Of a stretch of DNA of 49,472 bases, positions 33,553 to 40,082 are shown piece by piece. The stretch's first letter is position 1; every line of letters begins with the position of its first letter. Source of the DNA: a virus. The translations under genes were made by a program, and so were the position numbers. Where the stretch lies: the IMG/VR virus record IMGVR_UViG_3300030616_000035, positions 1 to 49,472 of that record; one strand, written 5' to 3'. A model generated the notes under the pieces. The model was given only the letters and a program-made list of their open reading frames with translations. It was not told the origin of the DNA and did not search any database.

Positions 33553-33648
33553 TTACTTTTTATGATGTAAACCCCATACTTCACGTACGATTTTTAATCT
33601 TCTTTTTTCTTTATACTTTTCAATCCATTTTAAAATTAGTTTTTTCAT
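33553..33648 (-). CDS. Small basic peptide (31 aa)
   Basis: A 31-codon frame with a strong AGAAAGGATTTT ribosome site before ATG, ending 13 bases before the next gene start. The product is very basic (KLILKWIEKYKEKRRLKIVREVWG), a likely amphipathic or nucleic-acid-binding helix. It fits exactly between its neighbours, supporting it as a real gene. Confidence 0.55.
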   Translation of the reverse strand: MKKLILKWIEKYKEKRRLKIVREVWGLHHKK

Positions 33649-33658
33649 AAAATCCTTT

Positions 33659-34366
33659 CTAGAACATCTTCAAAAATTCAGGCGAGAACTGAGTAAAAGC
33701 GTACTCCCAATCTGGATCTTTACAAAGCGTTTCCTTTATCTCAGTATATTTTTTATTCCTATTTGGGCTTAAATGGTATCCAGGCATAATACGTTTATTG
33801 CCTTCTGTGAGTTTTTCCGGATCTCCGATTGTCTCTTGTACCATTTTATAGAGAAAACCTTCATCACCGAATTGATTTATGCTGGATATATCCTCAAAAG
33901 TTTTTAGGTATTGTGCTAATTTAGGATACCATTTTTTAGTTTCAACGAAATGCATACCAGATAATTTCGGCCCTGAATCGCGTAAAATATTAAAAAAACC
34001 TGACTTAAGATTGTCTATGTTATTTTTAATTGCTTTTTCGTACATCTCTTTTGTAATTATTAGGTCTACGTCAGTGATGTAAGTATATTTATTTTTCATA
34101 TATGGATAGTTTACAAATCTAATAGTATTAGGTATCACTGATTTGTCTGTAAAATCTCCAAATATTACTGAAGTTTCTTTTTTTATTATACGCTGTAAAT
34201 TTGCTAACTTTTTACCGTATTCATCATAAAAACCTTTTCTTTTTTCAAGTAAGATTTCTACATCAGCATTGGTATTTTTCAATATACTAAACATATACGG
34301 CAAAACAAAAGGATAATAATTCTCATCTGCATAAGCAAAAAATAATACCTCAGTTTCATTTTTCAT
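33659..34366 (-). CDS. Glycosyltransferase-like protein, GT-A type
   Basis: The pattern TEVLFFAYADENYYPFVLPYMFSILKNTNADVEILLE at the N-terminus, then YTYITDVDLIITKE with DVD (the DxD motif) near residue 100, then KSGFFNILR, GMHFVETKKWYPKL and NQFGDEGFLYKM resembles GT8-like or LPS-type glycosyltransferases. 235 residues. It is one of four such genes in this region. Confidence 0.7.
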   Translation of the reverse strand: MKNETEVLFFAYADENYYPFVLPYMFSILKNTNADVEILLEKRKGFYDEYGKKLANLQRIIKKETSVIFGDFTDKSVIPNTIRFVNYPYMKNKYTYITDVDLIITKEMYEKAIKNNIDNLKSGFFNILRDSGPKLSGMHFVETKKWYPKLAQYLKTFEDISSINQFGDEGFLYKMVQETIGDPEKLTEGNKRIMPGYHLSPNRNKKYTEIKETLCKDPDWEYAFTQFSPEFLKMF

Positions 34367-34776
34367 TATTTAACTCCTTTATATCTTTCAGTTTTTATTC
34401 TTTTTTTTCCGGTAAGATATCTCAAACTACCTTCTTTATATTCAAAAGATCCACAATTATTTTCTTCAAGCTGTTTACATTCTTTTTTACAAAATAAACA
34501 CAAGTAGAAAGGATCACCATTAAAACCCTTAAGTATCAAATTTTTTACTCTGTTTTTCCGTATTTCTTTTTCTCTATATTGTATCCAAACTTTTTTAATT
34601 TCAGGTTCTTTATTCATTTCCTTTTTAAAATCAAACACCTCATTATTTTGTATAGTATTGCACATATTACTTGTATACGTTCCCGCCCCAATCCCTCCGA
34701 TAGCTGCTGGTGAAAAATATAGCGCGTCGTTTTGCTGTTCTATTATTTTATTTAAGTGTAACAATTCTTTTTTCAT
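34366..34776 (-). CDS. Cys-containing protein of unknown function (136 aa)
   Basis: The start is placed at ATG 34776 because the upstream gene ends at 34778 and a GGGGG-type ribosome site lies ahead; a longer frame to 34881 would overlap the neighbour by 100 bases. The C-terminal half contains CLFCKKECKQLEENNC, a likely zinc-binding cluster, and the N-terminal part has PAAIGGIGAGTYTSN. Family not recognised. Confidence 0.6.
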   Translation of the reverse strand: MKKELLHLNKIIEQQNDALYFSPAAIGGIGAGTYTSNMCNTIQNNEVFDFKKEMNKEPEIKKVWIQYREKEIRKNRVKNLILKGFNGDPFYLCLFCKKECKQLEENNCGSFEYKEGSLRYLTGKKRIKTERYKGVK

Positions 34777-34777
34777 T

Positions 34778-35077
34778 TTAATCCCCCAATTCTTCAGCTT
34801 TTTTTTCGGTAACTTCACCTGTGCCATTGCAAAAATCACAAATACCGCCATCTGGCACTTTATGCTCCGGATCGTGCCCACATACGGGACACCCTAATCT
34901 GCTTATTTCAAAACCACCCATTCCGTTGATTAAACCGTGATCTGGATTACTACAAGTTTCTTTACCATCACCACCACAAATTGGGCAATTTATTAATGTT
35001 TCTTTCTTTTCACCGAGTTTAAAATTTTCCCAATATTTTTTAAAATTAGTTTGCATTTGACTTGTTTTTAGTGCCAT
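34778..35077 (-). CDS. DnaJ-type zinc-finger protein (99 aa)
   Basis: Three CxxC elements are present: CPICGGDG, CPVCGHDPEH and CDFCNGTG, close to the CxxCxGxG pattern of the DnaJ zinc domain. Start at ATG 35077 with AAAGAGG ahead; a longer frame to 35116 overlaps the gene before. Small proteins like this are common in phages; they may bind nucleic acids or other proteins. Confidence 0.65.
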   Translation of the reverse strand: MALKTSQMQTNFKKYWENFKLGEKKETLINCPICGGDGKETCSNPDHGLINGMGGFEISRLGCPVCGHDPEHKVPDGGICDFCNGTGEVTEKKAEELGD

Positions 35078-35253
35078 ATTAACCTCTTTAATTTTCTTAA
35101 TAGTTTTACATACCATTTATCAAAAGTATGCTCGGAAAACATCTGATACGGATCTCTTACAATACTTCTGATTTCATCATTACTTAATTTTCTATCAAAT
35201 AAAAATTCAAAACCTTTAGTTTTTATAAATGTTTTTTCTGAATTTTCTTTCAT
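35068..35253 (-). CDS. Small protein with LamG-tail-like motif (61 aa)
   Basis: The segment LSNDEIRSIVRDPYQMF is nearly the same pattern as the end of LamG-like phage domains (compare LSESTLKSIYQDPYSMF in the virion protein at 20227-21060). Here it stands alone, followed by a basic helix (KLLRKLKRLIW). It may be a relic of a LamG domain or an independent module. It overlaps the next gene by 10 bases. Confidence 0.6.
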   Translation of the reverse strand: MKENSEKTFIKTKGFEFLFDRKLSNDEIRSIVRDPYQMFSEHTFDKWYVKLLRKLKRLIWH

Positions 35254-35263
35254 AACTCAACCA

Positions 35264-35479
35264 CTATGGATAATCATAGTATACTATAACTGGTGATGTA
35301 TCTTTTATTTCTTTAGCTAAAAACTTTTCACATTCTTTCATTGTCAAAAAACATATAATTTCTCTCCACCCACTATAATAATAAGAATAAAAATAATTCC
35401 AAAAACCCAACCAATTTTTATATTGTGGATAATACTCAATATTATCGCTATATTTTACTGCTTTAATTCTGTATTTCAT
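35264..35479 (-). CDS. Aromatic small protein of unknown function (71 aa)
   Basis: The product is rich in Tyr and Trp (YYPQYKNWLGFWNYFYSYYYSGWRE) with a KECEKFLAKEIKD helix. The pattern fits small phage proteins of unknown role. The start overlaps the preceding stop by ATGA, with an AGGAG site. Confidence 0.6.
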   Translation of the reverse strand: MKYRIKAVKYSDNIEYYPQYKNWLGFWNYFYSYYYSGWREIICFLTMKECEKFLAKEIKDTSPVIVYYDYP

Positions 35480-36342
35480 AACTCCTCTCCTATAACTCCA
35501 CTTAAATTTTTTAAAACCTCATCCCAAGTATATTTTCGCAATTGCTGTTTTATATTAATATAATCACAAAGTTCAAAATTTGCAAATATTTCTTCAGGTT
35601 TTTTAATAAACTTGCAATTCTCATTATCTTTATATATCTCACAACCGTCCATTATATAAGATTTACATCCGCATAACATAGCTTCAATTCCAGGCCTATT
35701 AAGTCCTTCGGTACTTGACAAACTCAAATATTTATTTGAGTTCGACAACACCCATCGCACCTGTTCCGGCACAGCGTTAAATACTATTCTGTCCGCACCT
35801 GACAAATTAAAACCCGCATTCCTCGCACCGAATAAGCAGATTCTTAAACCCACCTGTTTACAATACTCGAAAGCTTCTAAAAAATGCTTGTCCGGAGATT
35901 TATGAAGCATAATCGCAACATCAAAAATTCTGCGGTTATATACAGTATCTTCAGCATAAAAAGTTTCAAGCGTTTTTTCTTGTGAGTGCCCTACATAGTA
36001 TATCGGTTTATCGGAAAAGTGATATAGTATTTTTTTCTGTATATGTGTAGTGCTACAACATACAATTGTATCAGGATGACATACGACTTTATTTTCTCGT
36101 TCTAAACACATGCCGTAGGATAGTTGATACACTATTACTTTTTTTGCTTGTTCACAAAGAGTATCTATTCTCGGATTATCAGAATAAGTTATTACGTAAT
36201 CATGATCGGGTAAGTTATCATCACACGATAGGTGTAATTCTGATTCGTGACCGTGTTGACGTAAAGCATTATTAAACTCTCTCATACGTGCAATACCGCC
36301 TGAGAGAGCATTAAGGGAAGGTATATCGATTAGAAATTTCAT
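35476..36342 (-). CDS. Family 4-like glycosyltransferase (GT-B fold)
   Basis: Near the C-terminus STEGLNRPGIEAMLCGCKSYIMD is the E-x7-E element of GT4 enzymes, whose glutamates bind the nucleotide sugar. The N-terminus IPSLNALSGGIARMREFNNALRQHGHE is the usual acceptor-side loop, and ICLFGARN with WVLSNSNKYLSLSS also fits. 288 residues, shorter than cellular GT4 enzymes. It belongs to the glycosyltransferase cluster. Confidence 0.85.
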   Translation of the reverse strand: MKFLIDIPSLNALSGGIARMREFNNALRQHGHESELHLSCDDNLPDHDYVITYSDNPRIDTLCEQAKKVIVYQLSYGMCLERENKVVCHPDTIVCCSTTHIQKKILYHFSDKPIYYVGHSQEKTLETFYAEDTVYNRRIFDVAIMLHKSPDKHFLEAFEYCKQVGLRICLFGARNAGFNLSGADRIVFNAVPEQVRWVLSNSNKYLSLSSTEGLNRPGIEAMLCGCKSYIMDGCEIYKDNENCKFIKKPEEIFANFELCDYINIKQQLRKYTWDEVLKNLSGVIGEEL

Positions 36343-36845
36343 ATTGTTACATCGCGCATTATTAGTTCCATAAAATCAAATGGTGTAAAAGAACGGCCCC
36401 CGTACCCGCTCTTTTTCTTATGCTTCTTAACCCAAGCGTACAAAATAGCTTTTTCTAAGTCATGTTCTTGTTGACGTTCGACCATCGAAACTGAATTATT
36501 TTTAAATACTATTATAGTATCCGGATCTTTATAAATGATCTTTTTAACGTCTGGGAGATAGTTAAGCATAAAATCTATTGTGGTATCTTTAGGTTTTTTT
36601 ATTATATCATTATAGTTGTACTGTTGAGCTTTACCGCAATACCTAATCGTATCAAAGCACACATCTTTATCTGAATATATTGTTATATAATTTTCTTTTC
36701 TTATACGGGGCGTCCATTTCAATAATTCATCTCCGGACTGCCATCTATATCCCTTAACACTCAACCATTTAAACAAGTTCTTAATCTGATATTCAGATTC
36801 GCATTTCACCACGCAATCTTCTTTCAAAATCTCTTTTCTAAACAT
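36339..36845 (-). CDS. Phage protein with conserved IVF / Cys-less domain (168 aa)
   Basis: The segment VKKIIYKDPDTIIVFKNNSVSMVERQQEHDLEKAILYAWVKKH in the second half matches the common phage pattern of a strand pair (TIVFWxxGxxTxV), a linker and a helix (AxxxAIxKK), which is seen in many small phage proteins of unknown role. The N-terminal 80 residues (EYQIKNLFKWLSVKGYRWQSGD) look like another small alpha/beta domain. Function unknown. Confidence 0.6.
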   Translation of the reverse strand: MFRKEILKEDCVVKCESEYQIKNLFKWLSVKGYRWQSGDELLKWTPRIRKENYITIYSDKDVCFDTIRYCGKAQQYNYNDIIKKPKDTTIDFMLNYLPDVKKIIYKDPDTIIVFKNNSVSMVERQQEHDLEKAILYAWVKKHKKKSGYGGRSFTPFDFMELIMRDVTI

Positions 36846-36847
36846 AA

Positions 36848-37075
36848 CTAATCCTTTCCTGTAATTTCTATATCGTCTATTTTTTCCCTTAGTTCTTCTC
36901 CCGTATATGTTTTAGTCAAAATATAAGAATTATCTTCTTTTAAATATACTTTTAACAGTCCGTTTTCTGTTTCAAAAAAATCTCCTATATTTTCATGATC
37001 TATCCAAGCTTTTTCTATCCAACTACTTACAATCCTTTCGGGATCAATATATATTGTTTCAAAATATATTCTCAT
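36848..37075 (-). CDS. Small acidic protein of unknown function (75 aa)
   Basis: The frame overlaps the following gene in the operon by ATGA. The product has IDPERIVSSWIEKAWIDHENIGDFFETENG and is acidic, with no recognised motif. It is kept because overlaps and spacing to its neighbours are those of a real gene. Confidence 0.55.
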   Translation of the reverse strand: MRIYFETIYIDPERIVSSWIEKAWIDHENIGDFFETENGLLKVYLKEDNSYILTKTYTGEELREKIDDIEITGKD

Positions 37076-37293
37076 TTTTTTACCAATGAATCAAGTGAAA
37101 TTTTAATATCGATTAGTAATTCTTGTGATGTCTCTAAAGTGTTAACTTTATTAGTAATACTCCCTATTTTCTCCCCGAAACTTAAACTAATTACTATAGC
37201 CCCGATAATCAAAGCACTCAATATCGGAACAAAAATTTTATAAGAAATAAATAAATTTTTACAATGTGAAAATTGGTCTTTAATTGCTTGCAT
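37072..37293 (-). CDS. Small membrane protein, holin-like candidate (73 aa)
   Basis: A single strongly hydrophobic segment (IFVPILSALIIGAIVISLSFG, residues 20-40) is followed by a short coiled-coil tail (KIGSITNKVNTLETSQELLIDIKISLDSLVKK). One-span proteins of this size can be holins or other phage inner-membrane proteins. There is no endolysin gene next to it, so holin is only a candidate function. Confidence 0.55.
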   Translation of the reverse strand: MQAIKDQFSHCKNLFISYKIFVPILSALIIGAIVISLSFGEKIGSITNKVNTLETSQELLIDIKISLDSLVKK

Positions 37294-37900
37294 TTTTAAA
37301 CTCTTTCCAGGATAATAAATATTTATATAATTTTATTTGATTCTCTAAGTTCTTTTCTAATATAATATCCTGTAAATCTAAAACTTTTAAAAGGGTTACG
37401 TATTTTTTTCTGTGTTCTTTTAGCCTATTTTCACAGTTTTTTCGATGTTCACAATACCTGCAACTACTTTTTTTCTCTTTAACGTATTTTATTAATTCTA
37501 TGATAAAATCCTGCACCGCATATTTAAAAGGTGCTTCTTCTGTTATTCTGTTTATAGTATTGGTTTTTCTTAACTTAACTGAGAACAACTGCAGAGTATG
37601 ATTTTCCGCTGCTAAATCCCGTGACATACATGGAGGGGTAAATATTACTTGTTTAGTCGCGTACATTCGCGCCCGTGCAAAGATTCTATCTCGCAATTCG
37701 CACACACTTTGTTCTCTGCTATAATCAAAGATACGTGAAATTTCTTTTTCTGTCTTACCCTTCCAGTAATACAAATCAAGAAAAATTTTATCTTTTTCGG
37801 GCAATTCTTTAATTATACCTTCACATAGAGAAATGTACTTAGAATCCCAATTTATTTCTTTAAACGCCGGCTCCAAAGGAGTATTGTTGTAAGTATCCAT
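37280..37900 (-). CDS. Sigma-70 region 4-like regulator
   Basis: Residues about 30-80 (IIKELPEKDKIFLDLYYWKGKTEKEISRIFDYSREQSVCELRDRIFARARM) follow the region 4 pattern of sigma factors: LP-x-x-D/E-K-x-x-x-x-LYY, then a helix-turn-helix with K-x-E-I-S. There is no region 2, so it is a fragment of a sigma factor or an activator with region 4-type HTH. The C-terminal half has CRYCEHRKNCENR, a probable zinc site. Starts considered were GTG 37915 and ATG 37900; neither has a clear ribosome site. Confidence 0.6.
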   Translation of the reverse strand: MDTYNNTPLEPAFKEINWDSKYISLCEGIIKELPEKDKIFLDLYYWKGKTEKEISRIFDYSREQSVCELRDRIFARARMYATKQVIFTPPCMSRDLAAENHTLQLFSVKLRKTNTINRITEEAPFKYAVQDFIIELIKYVKEKKSSCRYCEHRKNCENRLKEHRKKYVTLLKVLDLQDIILEKNLENQIKLYKYLLSWKEFKNASN

Positions 37901-37959
37901 ATTATTAATATACACATTTTTAAACCATTTCGCTTGAATATTTTAAAATTAAACCTTTT

Positions 37960-38424
37960 TTATTTAAAAGTTTCTGCGAAAATTTTGACATTTAAAATGT
38001 CGTCGTCGTTTATTACTTCATCTCGATCCGGCCTGCCGGAAAGTAACGGTTTTTTTGGTTTTCCTAGTATTCCGCCTTTTGTCCAAGAATTATTAAAAGC
38101 ATAACTGAAACCATCAATTCGATCATCACTTTTATTTAATTTTTTACAATAACAAGCCCAACACAAATCCCCAGAAAAAACCTCATAAAATCCACATTCT
38201 TTACACATTTTCGGTTGTATACTCTTACTCCTCTCTAAAATTTTAATCCAGTTTTGTACCATATTTTTTGTTCTATTTAACGAAGCTTCTGTTCCCGCCC
38301 CCATTTTATCGGGGCAATTTTGATATAATTCATTATATTTATAGCACCAAAAGCTTACACTCTTATCTAATAAATTTTTTTCAGCTAACTTATGATAAAT
38401 ACAATTCTTACAGTGATCTACCAT
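37960..38424 (-). CDS. Zinc-ribbon protein of unknown function (154 aa)
   Basis: Paired cysteine motifs recur: CKNCIYH at the N-terminus, CKECGFYEV and CWACYCKK near residues 75-95, forming probable zinc sites. The C-terminal half is RDEVINDDDILN-type, acidic and without motif. It is the last gene of the unit driven by the promoter at 38730. Function unknown. Confidence 0.6.
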   Translation of the reverse strand: MVDHCKNCIYHKLAEKNLLDKSVSFWCYKYNELYQNCPDKMGAGTEASLNRTKNMVQNWIKILERSKSIQPKMCKECGFYEVFSGDLCWACYCKKLNKSDDRIDGFSYAFNNSWTKGGILGKPKKPLLSGRPDRDEVINDDDILNVKIFAETFK

Positions 38425-38591
38425 TTATGCACCTCCACTTTTGTTGTACAGCTCCCATTCGGGAGTTTTACGTTATACCAAAAAACTAGATGTTTTTCAT
38501 CTTCTGTAAATTCTGTTTCTTTCGAAAAACGTATTAAATCAGGGTATCTTTTGTATGCCTTTTCTATAAGTTCATTTTTTATTTTTTCCAT
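38418..38591 (-). CDS. Small protein of unknown function (57 aa)
   Basis: The start is ATG 38591 (MEKIKNELI) because GAGGATTAAG precedes it and the longer frame from 38603 overlaps the membrane peptide gene. The product has a charged N-terminal helix and a beta hairpin (HLVFWYNVKLPNGSCTTKVEVHKW). It overlaps the following gene by 7 bases. Confidence 0.6.
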   Translation of the reverse strand: MEKIKNELIEKAYKRYPDLIRFSKETEFTEDEKHLVFWYNVKLPNGSCTTKVEVHKW

Positions 38592-38592
38592 C

Positions 38593-38694
38593 TTAATCCT
38601 CATTGAAAAAATATTTTTTAGGATTTGAAATAATTAATAAAGCTGAAAAAATAGCTGAAGTTATCACAAATGCCTGTATTAATATTAGTACCAT
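38593..38694 (-). CDS. Membrane micropeptide (33 aa)
   Basis: First gene after the promoter at 38730-38758, with AAGGAG ahead of ATG. Of 33 residues about 22 form a hydrophobic span (VLILIQAFVITSAIFSALLIIS), followed by NPKKYFFNED. A tiny membrane protein is strongly suggested; its stop is only 1 base from the next start. Perhaps toxic to, or protective against, the host membrane. Confidence 0.6.
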   Translation of the reverse strand: MVLILIQAFVITSAIFSALLIISNPKKYFFNED

Positions 38695-38729
38695 TTTTAT
38701 CTCCTTGTTTAAGTTTTACTCTTATATTA

Positions 38730-38758
38730 ATTATACTACTTTTTTATAAGAATGTCAA
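38730..38758 (-). promoter_or_regulatory. Consensus sigma-70 promoter (TTGACA-17-TATAAT)
   Basis: On the minus strand TTGACA is at 38758-38753 and TATAAT at 38735-38730, a full match to both boxes with a 17-bp spacer. The -35 box overlaps the stop of the upstream DUF5675-like gene. It is followed by CTTAAACAAGGAG and the membrane micropeptide gene. Confidence 0.9.
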
Positions 38759-39147
38759 TAGCATTCTTTAATTGTTAGCATAAATTCTCTATCTCCGTCT
38801 AATTCATCGATAAATTTTTTGAATGCTTGTCTTGAATGTAATATAGCCCAGTTACCAAAACTTTGCCCTACTAAAATACAACCTTTAGAATCACTCATAA
38901 AATTACCGCAATGAAAAAGAATGTCTGTTCTGTCACTAACATCATTCACTATGTAAGTTTCACCGTATTTTTCAGACTTTATTAACTCACAAACAAATTG
39001 CCCTGGATAAATACAGGATACGTTGCGTTTATTAAAGTACCAATATCTTTCTAACGTGACGCAAACAGGCATTTTTTCAATTAAAAGCACACCATAAGTT
39101 CCATACATCGAATTAGATAAAACTCTAAATATTTCTACTTGTTTCAT
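38755..39147 (-). CDS. DUF5675-like protein with L,D-transpeptidase-type motif
   Basis: The pattern GTYGVLLIEKMPVCVTLER, then SCIYPGQFVCEL and finally ILFHCGNFMSDSKGCILVGQSFG, is that of DUF5675, a phage family linked to lysis or wall modification in many genomes. HCGN and SKGC recall the catalytic His and Cys of L,D-transpeptidases. It could act on peptidoglycan. No signal peptide is visible. It overlaps the preceding gene by 23 bases. Confidence 0.7.
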   Translation of the reverse strand: MKQVEIFRVLSNSMYGTYGVLLIEKMPVCVTLERYWYFNKRNVSCIYPGQFVCELIKSEKYGETYIVNDVSDRTDILFHCGNFMSDSKGCILVGQSFGNWAILHSRQAFKKFIDELDGDREFMLTIKECY

Positions 39148-39319
39148 TATTCTGCTCCCATCCGGCCAACAAGGTCATTATTTCTGTTTTATTTTTAATC
39201 AAGGTTTTAGTTGCATCTACTCCTAGCATCAAATGCAATTCATATTTTATATAATCATTTTTATTCTCAAAAGGTACTTTATCCTTAGTAATATAATATA
39301 ATTTTTTCTCGAATGCCAT
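39125..39319 (-). CDS. Small protein of unknown function (64 aa)
   Basis: ATG at 39319 follows TTAAACTAAAGGAG. The product has a Tyr-rich N-terminus (KKLYYITKDKVPFENKNDYIKYELHLML) followed by a helical stretch and no motif. It overlaps the DUF5675-like gene, so both are probably co-translated. Confidence 0.55.
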   Translation of the reverse strand: MAFEKKLYYITKDKVPFENKNDYIKYELHLMLGVDATKTLIKNKTEIMTLLAGWEQNNETSRNI

Positions 39320-39373
39320 AATATTTCTCCTTTAGTTTAAAATTAACTTTATTTATGTACTTATAGTATATAT

Positions 39374-39628
39374 TTATCTTCTTTTTTGACGTTTTAGAAC
39401 GATCGGTTTTTTATCTGACGACCATTCATACTCAAAATATTTTACAAACCAATCTTTCATTGACGGTCTGTAGATATGAGTTACTGAGGGTACAGTATCT
39501 CGAATAGGGAAACCGAATTCGTATTGATTTTGGATTATTAATATTTCGATAGTAGTTGTGTCCAAATCTGAAGCATCCAGTGCTGCGCCTACTAAAAGCC
39601 CAATCAGAAAAGCTATTATATATTTCAT
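39374..39628 (-). CDS. Secreted or membrane-anchored small protein (84 aa)
   Basis: The N-terminus (KYIIAFLIGLLVGAALDASD, residues 1-21) is a clear hydrophobic signal or anchor. The rest is hydrophilic with no motif and ends basic (KRQKRR). CAGGAG ribosome site 7 bases before ATG. Candidate envelope-targeted protein (spanin-like or exclusion protein). Identity not established. Confidence 0.6.
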   Translation of the reverse strand: MKYIIAFLIGLLVGAALDASDLDTTTIEILIIQNQYEFGFPIRDTVPSVTHIYRPSMKDWFVKYFEYEWSSDKKPIVLKRQKRR

Positions 39629-39630
39629 TT

Positions 39631-39816
39631 TTACGCTCCTGAAAATTGTTTGAATGTTGTTTTTGATTCTCTAAGATCAGAGTAATACGGTAACTCATCA
39701 TTAATTGTAAGCCATGAATCGGTACTTATCCATACATCCGTTGCGACTGCTAAAGCATTCTGATAGTTCTCAAAAATCGCTACAACTCTTCCGTTAACTT
39801 TAAGTTTATAATCCAC
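39631..39816 (-). CDS. Small protein with GTG start (61 aa)
   Basis: Start GTG 39816 follows GAGGAGGTGT; the frame extends upstream to 39831 but that region overlaps the preceding gene stop. The protein begins VDYKLKVNGRVVAIFENYQNALAVATDVWI, an N-terminal hairpin followed by a helix as in small phage proteins of unknown role. It directly follows the 51-codon gene and precedes the secreted protein. Confidence 0.6.
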   Translation of the reverse strand: MDYKLKVNGRVVAIFENYQNALAVATDVWISTDSWLTINDELPYYSDLRESKTTFKQFSGA

Positions 39817-39817
39817 T

Positions 39818-39973
39818 TTACACCTCCTCAATTAATTTTTCGCTCTGTGTAACTGCCTCGTTGGATTTAGCTATAATAGCTTCAATTCTTAATTTTTGAA
39901 TTTCTGGTATAGCATAGGTGAGATCGTCCGATACTTTTTTACTCATTGTCATTTCTAAATGCGAGTATGTCAT
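39818..39973 (-). CDS. Small helical protein (51 aa)
   Basis: First gene after the promoter at 40004-40032, with AAAGGAG before ATG. The product is helical and ends EKLIEEV; the final codons encode GAGGAGGTG, which is also the ribosome site of the following gene. No family recognised. Confidence 0.6.
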   Translation of the reverse strand: MTYSHLEMTMSKKVSDDLTYAIPEIQKLRIEAIIAKSNEAVTQSEKLIEEV

Positions 39974-40003
39974 CTTTATCTCCTTTGTTTAAGTTATATA
40001 TTA

Positions 40004-40032
40004 ATTATACGCCTAAAAAAGAAAAAATGCAA
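40004..40032 (-). promoter_or_regulatory. Promoter, TTGCAT-17-TATAAT
   Basis: On the minus strand TTGCAT (40032-40027) and TATAAT (40009-40004) with a 17-bp spacer. The -35 box overlaps the 3' arm of the terminator of the upstream sulfotransferase unit. CTTAAACAAAGGAG follows before the 51-codon gene. Confidence 0.7.
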
Positions 40033-40060
40033 GAATTATTTTACGATCCTTGCATTTTTT
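40022..40060. terminator. Terminator hairpin (bidirectional shape)
   Basis: AAAAAATGCAAG (40022-40033) and CTTGCATTTTTT (40049-40060) pair perfectly over 12 bp with a 15-base loop. T-runs on both strands make it work either way; on the minus strand it closes the sulfotransferase unit, 23 bases past that gene's end. Confidence 0.85.
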
Positions 40061-40082
40061 TATTAAAGAGGAGAAAAATGCC

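Noticed and set aside
33540-33584. Upstream extension of the SANT-like protein
   Set aside because: It overlaps the 31-codon gene and has no ribosome site, while ATG 33539 does.
34777-34881. Upstream extension of the 136-residue gene
   Set aside because: It would overlap the zinc-finger gene by about 100 bases; ATG 34776 right after that gene's stop has a fitting ribosome site.
39432-39701. 89-residue minus-strand frame
   Set aside because: It overlaps the 84- and 61-residue genes in another frame; those have signal sequence, ribosome sites and tight junctions, this one does not.
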